In this document: in pieces, positions 1-8,107 of the stretch
Layout of the letters: every line of letters starts with the position of its first letter
Numbering within the stretch: position 1 is the stretch's first letter
Assembly: GCA_013298375.1 (NCBI GenBank)
Contig: JAAFHM010000005.1
Span: 1 to 30,741, forward strand
Reading direction: 5' to 3'
Origin: Ignavibacteria bacterium
GTDB lineage: Bacteria > Bacteroidota > Ignavibacteria > Kapaibacteriales > UBA4661
DNA: 30,741 nucleotides
Notes under the pieces: generated by a model
Told to the model about the DNA's origin: nothing
Seen by the model: only the letters and a program-made list of their open reading frames with translations
The model's database searches: none
Made by a program: the position numbers and the translations under genes

Positions 1-639
1 ATGCCAGAAAATAACGGAATTGCCACCATACCTGATAATTTCTCGTTTGAAGAGGCTGCGTCATGTGCCGAAGGAGCGCATTATGCCTATAATTTCATCA
101 ACAAAGTTCGTCTTCAAGCGGGTCAGAAGGTTCTTGTCAATGGTGCTTCGGGCGCGATAGGCTCTGCGCTGGTGCAGATGGTCAAGTATTGTGGCTTGCA
201 CGTTACGGCGGTCTGCCCGACGAAGGCGATAGATGCGGTGCGTTCACTTGGTGCCAATACCATCATTGATTATACCAAGGACGATTTTACCAAGAGTGCG
301 GAGCGCTATCATTACGTTTTCGATGCGGTTGGAAAAAGTACCTTTGCTGCGTGTAAACCTCTGCTTTTACCCAAAGGAATCTACATTTCATCGGAACTGG
401 GACACAAGGTACAAAATCCCTTTCTGGCACTCATAACACCGCTCTTCGGTGGCAAGAAGGTCGTTTTCCCTGTACCAAGCAATATACCGGCAAGTCTCAG
501 TTTTATCAAAGGGCTGATGGAACAGGGAGCATTCAAGCCGTTAATTGACAGACGGTATGCCTTGGAGAGCATCGCCGAGGCATACAATTACGTCGTGAGC
601 GGGCAGAAAGTGGGTAATGTTGTTATTACGATGCCGTAA
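1..639 (+). CDS. MDR-family NAD(P)-dependent oxidoreductase (5' partial)
   Basis: This is a medium-chain dehydrogenase/reductase of the quinone oxidoreductase/zinc-type alcohol dehydrogenase superfamily. The visible 212 residues are the C-terminal two thirds. The nucleotide-binding Rossmann motif is GASGAIGSALVQ at about residues 48-59, preceded by 'EEAASCAEGAHYAYNF', which in this family is the hinge into the cofactor domain. The GroES-like N-terminal catalytic domain is missing, and family members usually run to about 310-340 residues, so the true start lies left of the window. The ATG at position 1 is probably an internal Met. The substrate cannot be read from this part. It converges with the HAD phosphatase on the other strand, with 33 bases between them and no clear terminator hairpin. 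Confidence 0.85.
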   Translation: MPENNGIATIPDNFSFEEAASCAEGAHYAYNFINKVRLQAGQKVLVNGASGAIGSALVQMVKYCGLHVTAVCPTKAIDAVRSLGANTIIDYTKDDFTKSAERYHYVFDAVGKSTFAACKPLLLPKGIYISSELGHKVQNPFLALITPLFGGKKVVFPVPSNIPASLSFIKGLMEQGAFKPLIDRRYALESIAEAYNYVVSGQKVGNVVITMP

Positions 640-672
640 AGAATGTTTCCAATGGCTTCATTGCAGCCTTCG

Positions 673-1389
673 TTATTCCACTTCAAATGCTTCTTTCCGC
701 CGCAATACGGCTTGATGCCGATATTTTAAGCGGCGACGAGCCACAACCCCTTCCAGAATTTTTTGCACATCGGCAAAGCTGGAAAAAGGGTAATGCGGCA
801 GACGCTGGCGATTGCAGTAGGCAGCAAGGGCTTTTTTGGCAAAAATAATATCGGCATGGTCGGCAGCGCAAAAATCCGAATACCCATCGCCGATATAGAT
901 AACAAGAGCTTCCGAGGGCAGATTTCTTAACACGCTGTTCCGCTTGCACGAAGCACAAAAGCACGTACAGGACTCATCACGTCCCGGAAAAAACGGCGTA
1001 AAAATGCCATGTTCAAAGAATAATTTGTTGCAAAAACGTGGAAGACCGCCCGCACCCTCGCGTTCCAGTACAGTGTCAATATACACATCAAAGCCATCGC
1101 TAACAACCGTAAGCGGCAGAGCGTTTGTGCGGCAAAAATCAACAAAGCTGGTAAAATGGGGGTCGGCAGGCTGCTGATACGCCCAATTACGGAGTATTTC
1201 TGGCGTTGCATCGGTCTTTATTGAGGCGGCAAGTAATCGCCAATACTCTGGCACGGTTAGTTCTCCACTGGCAAGGCGAGGGGAGTATTCTTTCAAATTT
1301 CCGAAAACCTCGAAAATTTTATCACCTAAATCTTCGAGCGTGATTGTGCCATCGAAGTCGGTAAAAATGTGGAGTGGTGGTTTGAGCAT
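673..1389 (-). CDS. HAD-superfamily phosphatase, MtnX/phosphoserine-phosphatase-like
   Basis: A 238-residue haloacid-dehalogenase-type phosphatase. Motif I is DFDGT (D11 nucleophile, D13 general acid), motif II is VVSDG near residue 95-99, and motif III is GDGYSD at 168-173 with the Mg2+-binding Asp residues. Length and order match HAD-IB enzymes annotated as 2-hydroxy-3-keto-5-methylthiopentenyl-1-phosphate phosphatase (MtnX) or phosphoserine-phosphatase-like. A Cys cluster in the cap region, C141, C143, C145 and C148, resembles the 'CGNCK' segment of MtnX-like proteins but is richer. Other methionine-salvage genes are not adjacent, so the substrate is uncertain. The ATG at 1389 is 18 bases downstream of the bcp stop, so the two are probably cotranscribed. 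Confidence 0.75.
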   Translation of the reverse strand: MLKPPLHIFTDFDGTITLEDLGDKIFEVFGNLKEYSPRLASGELTVPEYWRLLAASIKTDATPEILRNWAYQQPADPHFTSFVDFCRTNALPLTVVSDGFDVYIDTVLEREGAGGLPRFCNKLFFEHGIFTPFFPGRDESCTCFCASCKRNSVLRNLPSEALVIYIGDGYSDFCAADHADIIFAKKALAAYCNRQRLPHYPFSSFADVQKILEGVVARRRLKYRHQAVLRRKEAFEVE

Positions 1390-1407
1390 TGGATAGAAGG
1401 TGGATGA

Positions 1408-1863
1408 TTACAGCACAGCAAGTACATCGTCCACGTGTCCCGGAACCTTGACTTTACGCCATTCGTGCGTCAATACGCCTTCTGGGTTGATAACAAACGT
1501 GGAACGCTCCACCCCCATATACTTGCGCCCGTACATGGATTTTTCCACCCAAACACCATAGCTCTGGCAGATTTCCTTGGATTCATCGCTGATTAATGCA
1601 AAATTGAGGTCGTACTTTTGTTTGAACTTGTCGTGCGATTTCGGGCTGTCGGGGCTTACACCAAGCACCACTGCGCCACTAGAAACAAGGCGCTGCATAT
1701 TATCGCGGAAATCACACGCTTCTGCGGTACAGCCACTTGTGTCATCTTTGGGATAAAAATAGAGAATGACCGTTTTGCCGCGTAAATCTTGTAGCGAAAC
1801 GCTACCACCGCCGTCGGTGTGGGCGGTAAAATCAGGTGCTTGAGAGCCGATAATTGCTGTCAT
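1408..1863 (-). CDS. bcp: Thiol peroxidase, Bcp/PrxQ-type peroxiredoxin
   Basis: A 151-residue atypical 2-Cys peroxiredoxin that reduces hydrogen peroxide and organic hydroperoxides using thioredoxin-type donors in the cytoplasm. The signature YFYPKDDTSGCTAEACDFRD places the peroxidatic Cys at C45 and the resolving Cys at C50, the five-residue spacing typical of BCP/PrxQ. The usual Pro of 'TPGC' is Ser here. Length matches the family. The ATG at 1863 is the first Met before the conserved 'G..APDF' segment. The gene follows a 93-base gap after the deacetylase-like gene, long enough for its own promoter, and precedes the HAD phosphatase on the same strand. Confidence 0.95.
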   Translation of the reverse strand: MTAIIGSQAPDFTAHTDGGGSVSLQDLRGKTVILYFYPKDDTSGCTAEACDFRDNMQRLVSSGAVVLGVSPDSPKSHDKFKQKYDLNFALISDESKEICQSYGVWVEKSMYGRKYMGVERSTFVINPEGVLTHEWRKVKVPGHVDDVLAVL

Positions 1864-1956
1864 AACGACAAAAAAATAATAAAAGAAGTGGGATTGCCAA
1901 CGACTTGACGATTGATATTGGTGAAAATTGTTGATACATTGTCACGGGGAAAAATC

Positions 1957-2544
1957 TTAATAATTCTCCGCCGAAGTTCGGTTGTACCATGAATCGGGAT
2001 GCGTAAGAATAATCAGTTTTTCGCGGTGCAGATGCTCGCACATACATCCTTCACGCCAACGACTTCCGCTATCCGAAATATATTTCTTTCCCGCGTAATA
2101 TGGTGCATCCCAGCAATAATACTTCATACCAATCGGAATATCCTCTGGCGAAATGCTCCCAAACCGTGCCGGTTCATGGATAGAAACGCTATTGATCTCA
2201 AAACCGAGCGCAAAGCCAAGCATAGAACGTTCTTGAGTAATTGCCTCGCGTATTTGTGATGGTGCATAAAAAAATGGCTCAAAATGAAGCCCAAGGTTAT
2301 GACCATACTCCTTAGTAAGGCGCTGAAAGACCGGGAGATGGGGCAAAGCAAATGGATTATACGTCCGGGCGTGTAGGCGTATAAAATACGTTGAGGAAAT
2401 ACCGTACCGATGCTCTATTTCCGCCATTGCAAGAACATTATTTGGCTCGAAATCAATATCGTGAATCATTTCAATATCATGGTCTGAAGCACCGATACGC
2501 TCTGCACATTCAGCATAATGGCGGAAAGAGAAATCACAGGACAT
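1957..2544 (-). CDS. Polysaccharide-deacetylase-like (glycoside hydrolase/deacetylase fold) protein
   Basis: A 195-residue protein with the start of a NodB-like metal-dependent deacetylase fold. HDIDFEP at 28-34 corresponds to the Asp motif of 'HDVD..P'-type members, followed by 'EIEHRYGISSTYFI' (42-55), the characteristic Gly-x-x-x-Thr-Tyr-Phe strand. GHNLGLHFEP (81-90) supplies a conserved His, and SIHEPARF has H123. 'LTHPDSW' near the C terminus may be the closing His motif. At 195 residues it is short, as are several uncharacterised members that lack the full NodB catalytic set. It lies 11 bases after the LpxD-like gene, so a role in sugar or envelope modification is inferred from context. 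The enzyme activity is not proven by the motifs. Confidence 0.7.
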   Translation of the reverse strand: MSCDFSFRHYAECAERIGASDHDIEMIHDIDFEPNNVLAMAEIEHRYGISSTYFIRLHARTYNPFALPHLPVFQRLTKEYGHNLGLHFEPFFYAPSQIREAITQERSMLGFALGFEINSVSIHEPARFGSISPEDIPIGMKYYCWDAPYYAGKKYISDSGSRWREGCMCEHLHREKLIILTHPDSWYNRTSAENY

Positions 2545-2555
2545 AGAAAAGAGAA

Positions 2556-3443
2556 TTATCGTGAATGAAACGTTTTCGCAGGAACCCCAGCAACAGTGGT
2601 GTCGGGCGGCACATCCCGTACAACGACAGCACCCAAACCAACAACAGCATTGTTTCCGATCCGTAAGCCCTCACGAATGGAACTACTGGGCGCTATCCAA
2701 GCATTTTCGCCAACCTCAACGCTGCCAGCAATCATCGCCAGCGCAATAATTTGCGCATTCCGACCAATGTGGCAATTATGAGCAATATGCACCAAATTAT
2801 CAATCTTTACGTTATCTTCGATGACCGTATCATCAAATGTTCCTCGGTCGATACACGCTCCTGAGCCGATTTCAACATTATCACCAATCCAAACACCGCC
2901 TAAATGCGCGATTTTGAACCAATCGCCCTGCTCATCTTTTTCGTACCCGAAACCATCGGCACCCAAAACACAATTGCTGTGCAAAATACCATTCTTACCA
3001 ATGCGCACACCACCATAGACCACCGCTCCGGCAAAAATTCGCGTCCCTTCGCCGATAATAGCATTTGCGTCTATATGTGCCGCTTCGGAGCAGTAAATAC
3101 GGCTCTTGCTACCATCAGGATTTATACGCTCGGCAAGAGAAAGCTCTTGGGTAGGCTTGGCAAAACAATGGCTGAATTTGGCAATTTGTAAACGGGGAAA
3201 CCGCGTCAGAAGAAAGGTTTTATCAGCCTTTTCAGCAGATATGGAGTAATCGGTGATGATGACAGAAGCTGGGCAATCTACAACGCGCTCCAATGAATCA
3301 ACTTTTGACGACATCGCAAACGTCATGCCGCCACGTTGAGCAAAATCAGCAGAGAATTTAGCAACATAGTACACCTCCCGTTCTTCATCGCCAAGAATGC
3401 GTGCGTCGCTCACAAAGTATGGTCGTAAATCGCGGAGAAGCAT
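2556..3443 (-). CDS. LpxD-like left-handed beta-helix acyltransferase
   Basis: A 295-residue hexapeptide-repeat acyltransferase. LpxD adds a 3-hydroxyacyl chain from acyl-ACP to the 2-amino group of UDP-3-O-acyl-glucosamine in lipid A synthesis. Seen here: an N-terminal domain of about 115 residues, then the left-handed beta-helix (about 120-275) containing GADGFGY (161-167), DRGTFDDTVI and DNLVHIAHN. H222 of HIAHN aligns with the catalytic His of LpxD. It is shorter than typical LpxD (about 330-350 residues), and its C-terminal coil 'GLGAVVVRDVPPDTTVAGVPAK' looks more like sugar O-/N-acetyltransferases. It could therefore be a paralogue acting on another sugar nucleotide. The ATG at 3443 lies 15 bases after the metallophosphoesterase stop. 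Confidence 0.75.
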   Translation of the reverse strand: MLLRDLRPYFVSDARILGDEEREVYYVAKFSADFAQRGGMTFAMSSKVDSLERVVDCPASVIITDYSISAEKADKTFLLTRFPRLQIAKFSHCFAKPTQELSLAERINPDGSKSRIYCSEAAHIDANAIIGEGTRIFAGAVVYGGVRIGKNGILHSNCVLGADGFGYEKDEQGDWFKIAHLGGVWIGDNVEIGSGACIDRGTFDDTVIEDNVKIDNLVHIAHNCHIGRNAQIIALAMIAGSVEVGENAWIAPSSSIREGLRIGNNAVVGLGAVVVRDVPPDTTVAGVPAKTFHSR

Positions 3444-3458
3444 ACGAAAAGCCTGTTG

Positions 3459-4943
3459 TTATGCTGTTTTGAGCGTAATAAGCGTGATTTCCGGCGGTAC
3501 ACCAAGCCGCACAGGAATACCCGTTGTGCCGATGCCACGATTAACGTAAATATGCTGCCCCAACTGGTAGTCATCAGCATACAAGCCCGCTACTTGCTTG
3601 TACATCAGTGCGGCTGGCGTAATATCCATGCCGAAAACGCTCAATCCCATCTGCCCACCATGCGTATGCCCGGAGAGCGTGAGGTCAACGAGAATATTTC
3701 CCTGCAATGTTTCATGCGGCTTGGCGTGTATTTTTTTGTCCCAAAATGTGGGATCGTGTGCCATCAATATTGTGGGATATTCCGGCGATAGTCCCTGCAT
3801 TGCTGCGTCAAGATTGCCATAGCTTTGCCGCAAACCCGTATTATCAATCGCTGCGAGTTGCAGACTTGCCCCATCAACGCGAAAGGTGATATTTTGATTA
3901 ACGAGTAGTTTGACCCCCACAGCGCGAATTGTCGAGAGTATTTCATTGTGCGCTGCGCCCGTTGAGTAATGGTCGTGGTTGCCCAAGCACCCCCAAAGAC
4001 CAAATCGCGCATTCTTTTCGGCAAAAGCGCATAAACGCTGGATTTGTGGCAAAATAAGTGGTAGTTCCAATGCCCGCCAATTCACCCAATCTCCCGTAAC
4101 CAGCACCATATCTGGTCTGAGCGATTCCACAAGACGACAAACCTCCTGCATGGGTTGTTCCGAGAAAAACGAACCCGCATGAATATCGGAAATTTGCGCA
4201 ATCGTTATACCCTGAAACTGACGTGGAAGATTCTTGATTGGAATTTCAACACGGTGAATTTCAAAATCATAAAGCGTATAAAGCGCATCTGTCCCCAAAT
4301 GCAGTACCGGAGCGGCTGCCAGAGCATAACCGCCGATATTGACAGCTTTGGTCAGAAAAGCACGGCGCGAAACAAGGTGAGTGTCGTTTTGGGCAAATGT
4401 TGATGGTGCGTTAAACGGCTTGGAGACTTGTTTTGGCAATTCTTGCACTGTGGGCAATGCCGTTAAAAAAAAGCGAGAAGCTATGCCCCGAACAGCATGA
4501 ATACGGAAAAAGAGCGCTTGTGTACGTTGAAGCAGAGAGATATTGTTGACCGAATGTGCAGCGCGAATGGTAAGGTCAATCACGTACATCAACATATCCA
4601 CCAGACGAGTATTAAAGCGGTGTTGCAGCCATTTCACCACCGTCCGCCCGACAATGAACGCAACGACGGGAATTTTCGGCATATACCAGACAGTCAGCGC
4701 TTTATGCAGAAATTTATTCAAAGGGCTGGGGTACCACTCGACCTGGCGCAAATAGACTGTGAAGGGAAAAACAAAAAACATCACTACGCCAAGCGCAATC
4801 GGAAGCGTGTACCAGAGTGATTTCCAGCCTTTTTTGCGAACAAACGACCGCCATGCCGCCAGAGCAATCACATCCAATGTCGTCTGCAAAATGCCGACAA
4901 CCACAAAAAACAACAGCAAGCGCCATGAAAATTCAACAAGCAT
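3459..4943 (-). CDS. Membrane-anchored metallophosphoesterase (YkuE/YaeI-like)
   Basis: A 494-residue protein in two parts. Residues 1 to about 115 hold several hydrophobic segments (about 7-30, 44-66, 85-105), so the N terminus is in the inner membrane. Residues 245-494 form a calcineurin-like metallophosphoesterase with the complete two-metal set: SDIHAG (D253, H255), TGDWVN (D285), GNHDHY (N322, H323), AHD (H396) and SGHTHGG (H426, H428). Between the parts is SRRAFLTK (192-199), a twin-arginine-like motif followed by a hydrophobic stretch, which in stand-alone relatives is the N-terminal Tat signal. Related proteins act on phospholipid or nucleotide substrates, but the substrate here is unknown. 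It sits between waaA and the LpxD-like gene, consistent with an envelope role. Confidence 0.85.
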   Translation of the reverse strand: MLVEFSWRLLLFFVVVGILQTTLDVIALAAWRSFVRKKGWKSLWYTLPIALGVVMFFVFPFTVYLRQVEWYPSPLNKFLHKALTVWYMPKIPVVAFIVGRTVVKWLQHRFNTRLVDMLMYVIDLTIRAAHSVNNISLLQRTQALFFRIHAVRGIASRFFLTALPTVQELPKQVSKPFNAPSTFAQNDTHLVSRRAFLTKAVNIGGYALAAAPVLHLGTDALYTLYDFEIHRVEIPIKNLPRQFQGITIAQISDIHAGSFFSEQPMQEVCRLVESLRPDMVLVTGDWVNWRALELPLILPQIQRLCAFAEKNARFGLWGCLGNHDHYSTGAAHNEILSTIRAVGVKLLVNQNITFRVDGASLQLAAIDNTGLRQSYGNLDAAMQGLSPEYPTILMAHDPTFWDKKIHAKPHETLQGNILVDLTLSGHTHGGQMGLSVFGMDITPAALMYKQVAGLYADDYQLGQHIYVNRGIGTTGIPVRLGVPPEITLITLKTA

Positions 4944-5010
4944 CGCGGTTCTACTGCCAAAAGTGAAACGGGATTGTTACAGCAAAAATACGGAATTTTT
5001 GGGTCAAAAG

Positions 5011-6333
5011 TTACGACGACTCGCCCAGCGCCGCTAGCACTTGTTCAGCGATTGTTCGACTCCACCCGATTCCTTCGTGAACGTAGCGGTGGGCTATTAA
5101 TCCTTGTTTTTTGCGCGTTTCCGGCTCTTGAAGCATGATTTGAAGCCATTGGAAAACGTCGTCGCTATTCCGCACCAGCGTTAAAGCGCCTTTTGCGTGT
5201 AACGCCTCTGCGTCACGCGCCCTGCCAATATTCCCTCCACACGCAATCGGTAAGCCGTACCCGGCGGGTTCGGTAACGCTATGAACACCACTACCAAAGC
5301 CACCACCGACAACGACAATATCCGCCAGTGCATAGAGTTTGAGAAGTTTTCCAATGCTATCAACGATACAATGTTTTGGTAGTTGAGTATCATTTCCGTC
5401 CTGAAAAGCGCTTAAAAACTCGCTTTCAGGAAGCAATTCTTTCAATCGGCGCACGTGTGCTTCATTGGGTTCGTGTGGCACGATAATAAGCTTCAGTCGC
5501 TCTCGCAAGGTGTGTTCCAAGCGTTTTACTGCTTCGATAACGCAGTCTTCATCGGGTTTCCACGAACTTCCCACGACAAGTACGCAATCATCGTCCGAAA
5601 AGATTGTGGCGGGAAGACCAAGCGTTTGCGCGATGTCATTCCTCGAACCTTGATTGGAAGACACTTGCGAGGCAATGCGGTCGAAGCGTGTATCGGCACT
5701 CGTTGTGATGGGTGCAGTAATACCCGATTGTTCAAATTTCACGGTTTCGCTTGAACCTGCCGTAAAAATTTGCGTGAGCAAGCCATACACCGCCCGCAGA
5801 TACTCGCGTCCAAGCAACGTTCCGATAAGAAGGCTCTCGTTATTGAGCGTTGCACAAACAAGAAACGTTGGCGTGGAGCGGCTTTTGAGCGCCAATAGCA
5901 TATTCCACCAAAGGTCGTACCGCGCAATCACGACCGCCGACGGCTGCACGAGATTGACAAAGCGCCCCATCGCACGTTTTCCATCAAGCGGCAGGTAAAC
6001 AACAGCGTCCGCAAGCGCATATTGGTGCTGATGTTCGTAGCCAGACGGTGAAAAAAAAGAAACAATAATGTGGAGCGAAGGCAAAACAGATTTGCAATGT
6101 TCAATGATAGGCTTCAGTTGCTCAAATTCTCCCATCGAAGCCGCATGAAACCAAAGGCGCTTCGTCTTGCTCTCGTGCAATGAGGGTAGCCCAACGAGAG
6201 TTTGCCATGTTGCCTTCAGTCCTTGACGGCGCAACCGTGCTTTCTTGCTGACAAGGGTAGCAAGAAAAAATGCGATGTGCAGTAGAGGAACTGCCATCGC
6301 ATTGTAAAGCGCGTATAAAATGGTTCGTTTCAC
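5011..6333 (-). CDS. waaA: 3-deoxy-D-manno-octulosonic acid (Kdo) transferase
   Basis: WaaA/KdtA transfers Kdo from CMP-Kdo to lipid A precursor at the inner face of the cytoplasmic membrane. About 440 residues with an N-terminal hydrophobic anchor (YNAMAVPLLHIAFFLATLV). LWFHAASMGEFEQLKP contains the catalytic Glu region of GT30. The second half has 'VVGSSWKPDED' and the CMP-Kdo-binding loop 'VVGGGFGSGVHSVTEPAGYG', a form typical of Bacteroidota/Chlorobi WaaA. Start: a GTG at 6333 gives 'VKRTILYALYN', matching the usual N terminus. A TTG at 6375 abutting the upstream stop and an ATG at 6297 are alternatives, and none has a good Shine-Dalgarno. It directly follows the enoyl-CoA hydratase gene, implying cotranscription. 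Confidence 0.92.
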   Translation of the reverse strand: MKRTILYALYNAMAVPLLHIAFFLATLVSKKARLRRQGLKATWQTLVGLPSLHESKTKRLWFHAASMGEFEQLKPIIEHCKSVLPSLHIIVSFFSPSGYEHQHQYALADAVVYLPLDGKRAMGRFVNLVQPSAVVIARYDLWWNMLLALKSRSTPTFLVCATLNNESLLIGTLLGREYLRAVYGLLTQIFTAGSSETVKFEQSGITAPITTSADTRFDRIASQVSSNQGSRNDIAQTLGLPATIFSDDDCVLVVGSSWKPDEDCVIEAVKRLEHTLRERLKLIIVPHEPNEAHVRRLKELLPESEFLSAFQDGNDTQLPKHCIVDSIGKLLKLYALADIVVVGGGFGSGVHSVTEPAGYGLPIACGGNIGRARDAEALHAKGALTLVRNSDDVFQWLQIMLQEPETRKKQGLIAHRYVHEGIGWSRTIAEQVLAALGESS

Positions 6334-6375
6334 AGATACAAAATGATGTGAACGCAGTGAATCCGCGTTCAACAA

Positions 6376-7158
6376 CTAAAAATGCTGAAATTTTGCTGGG
6401 CGCTTTTCAAGAAATGCGCTCGTTCCTTCCTTAAAATCGGGAGTATTGCAGAGTTCGGCAAAGCGCTCTGCCTCGAAGGTCATTCCTTCGATGTGTCCGA
6501 GTTCTTCGGCGGCAAGAATGGCTGTGAGTGCGGCATGGACGGCTGTTTGACTGCGGGTGAGTATCGTTTGCACAAATTTTTCTGCTCGTGCAAGAAGCTC
6601 CTCTTGCGGAACAATGTCGTTCACAAGTCCGATTTTCTGCGCCTCCTGAGCCGTAACGCGGTCGCCGGATAAAATCAATTCCACAGCCTTTGCCCTGCCG
6701 ACAAGCCTTGTCATGCGCTGCGTACCGCCGTATCCGGGCAATATCCCCAACGATACTTCCGGCAAGCCGAATTGCGCATTCTCCGACGCAAAGCGTATAT
6801 GGCAAGCAAGCGCCATTTCGCATCCGCCACCGAGGGCAAATCCATTGACGGCTGCAATGACGGGCTTACCGAGATGCTCAATGAGATTTGCCACCGACTG
6901 ACCGCGCTCGGCAAATGGTAAACCGGAATGTCCATCTAACGGCTGAAGTTCGGCAATATCTGCGCCCGCCGCAAATGCTTTTGCGCCGCTTCCCGTCAGA
7001 ATAACAGCGTGGACGGTGCTATCGTGCTGTGCTTGCGTCATGGCATGATGCAGGTCAGCGAGAAGTTGACCATTGAGGGCATTGAGTTTATCGGGGCGAT
7101 TGAGCGTAATGATGATATAGCTCTGCTTTTTTTCGACAAGAAGCGTGAGATAGCTCAT
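6376..7158 (-). CDS. Enoyl-CoA hydratase/isomerase family protein (crotonase)
   Basis: A crotonase-fold protein of 260 residues that probably hydrates trans-2-enoyl-CoA in beta-oxidation or a related acyl-CoA pathway. NRPDKLNALN (20-29) and GAKAFAAGADIAEL (58-71) form the CoA-binding and first oxyanion-hole region. GGGCEMALA (110-118) and GLPEVSLGILPGYGGTQR (131-148) carry both catalytic glutamates, E114 and E134, which fits a true hydratase. The start was taken as the ATG at 7158. A longer frame to 7236 would add a 26-residue hydrophobic extension and run into the upstream rhodanese gene, which ends at 7203. It lies 44 bases after the rhodanese gene and immediately before waaA. Confidence 0.93.
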   Translation of the reverse strand: MSYLTLLVEKKQSYIIITLNRPDKLNALNGQLLADLHHAMTQAQHDSTVHAVILTGSGAKAFAAGADIAELQPLDGHSGLPFAERGQSVANLIEHLGKPVIAAVNGFALGGGCEMALACHIRFASENAQFGLPEVSLGILPGYGGTQRMTRLVGRAKAVELILSGDRVTAQEAQKIGLVNDIVPQEELLARAEKFVQTILTRSQTAVHAALTAILAAEELGHIEGMTFEAERFAELCNTPDFKEGTSAFLEKRPAKFQHF

Positions 7159-7202
7159 AAATACTGGTGTTGAGATTTGAAAAATAATGATTGGCAAAAA
7201 AA

Positions 7203-7943
7203 TTATTGTTTCAGGCTTTCCCGTTTTTGCTTCCACTCATTCCAGCCACCAACATAGACAAATACTCGCGTAAAGCCCATTTTCAGTAAATTATCGGCAA
7301 GTTCATGACTGAGTTCGCAAGCCCCACCGCCGCAATATGCCACAATCGGCTTATCACGCGGAAGCCCGATGACACGCGGGATATTTTGCTCAAATTCGGG
7401 CGTATAGATGCTGATAGCACTGCCGATATGTCCCAAATCAAACTCGTGTTTTGGGCGAGCATCAATGAAGAGAACATCAGGGTTTTGGAGCAGTTTTTCT
7501 ACTTGGTCAAACCGAATTTCCAATGCTTTTGCATTTGCCGTTGCGGGCGCAGAATTGGTCTGCACCTGTGGTGTGGACTGGGTTACAACGGCTTGTGGAG
7601 TGGTTTTCGCCGAGTTTGGGGTGGATGAAGATTGCGGTGCGGGTTGTTGCAATGGTGTTTTTTGCGAAGGTGGGACTGCTTCTGAAGGCGCATTGGTACT
7701 GGATTTGGGGGTTTGTGCATCTTGCGACGACAATGCCGATTCGGAAGAAGATTGCGCTGGAAGTGTTGAAGAATCGGGCTTCTGTGCCAATGCCGTAATT
7801 AACGAATCCGATGCAACGGTGACCGTTTCGGTGCGCACAAGCGGCAGGGGTTTTGGCGAAAAGGCATTGTAACTCAGGGCTAAAATTGCCGACACGCCCA
7901 ATATAATCGCTGTTTCGCGCAAAAAAATGATGGTACGGTTCAT
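7203..7943 (-). CDS. Membrane-anchored rhodanese-like protein
   Basis: A 246-residue protein with one N-terminal transmembrane anchor (about residues 4-25, 'TIIFLRETAIILGVSAILAL'), a long Ser/Pro/Gln/Thr-rich linker (about 45-140), and a C-terminal rhodanese domain (about 143-246) probably facing the periplasm. The domain has FIDARPKHEFDLGHI and the active-site loop CGGGAC, with the sulfur-carrying Cys at C204. The small loop and Asp/Arg elements match single-domain rhodaneses that move sulfane sulfur. The partner is unknown. The start was set to the ATG at 7943 because the longer frame (to 8105) runs through the terminator hairpin at 8055-8087. It is the first gene after that terminator. Confidence 0.85.
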   Translation of the reverse strand: MNRTIIFLRETAIILGVSAILALSYNAFSPKPLPLVRTETVTVASDSLITALAQKPDSSTLPAQSSSESALSSQDAQTPKSSTNAPSEAVPPSQKTPLQQPAPQSSSTPNSAKTTPQAVVTQSTPQVQTNSAPATANAKALEIRFDQVEKLLQNPDVLFIDARPKHEFDLGHIGSAISIYTPEFEQNIPRVIGLPRDKPIVAYCGGGACELSHELADNLLKMGFTRVFVYVGGWNEWKQKRESLKQ

Positions 7944-8054
7944 TGAATACACAGTGGAATGAAAAAAGTATTTGCCAAGATTAAGAATCGGAAAAATTAC
8001 GCAAAAAAGCCCTTTCCCAAAAGCACTTTTCGTTGTGCGGCACGATATAAAAAC

Positions 8055-8087
8055 AAAAGGCTTCAGAAGAATCTTCTGAAGCCTTTT
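8055..8087 (-). terminator. Rho-independent terminator after the 8108-8890 gene
   Basis: A perfect 15-bp inverted repeat: AAAAGGCTTCAGAAG at 8055-8069 and CTTCTGAAGCCTTTT at 8073-8087, with a 3-base loop. Read on the minus strand it runs into a T-rich tail (TTTTGTTTTTAT). It lies 21 bases past the stop of the secreted-protein gene and separates it from the rhodanese gene. Confidence 0.92.
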
Positions 8088-8107
8088 GGAGAAACTTTTG
8101 CCCAATC

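Noticed and set aside
7944..8105. 54-residue N-terminal extension of the rhodanese protein
   Set aside because: It reads through the strong terminator at 8055-8087, and a good membrane anchor begins at the ATG at 7943.
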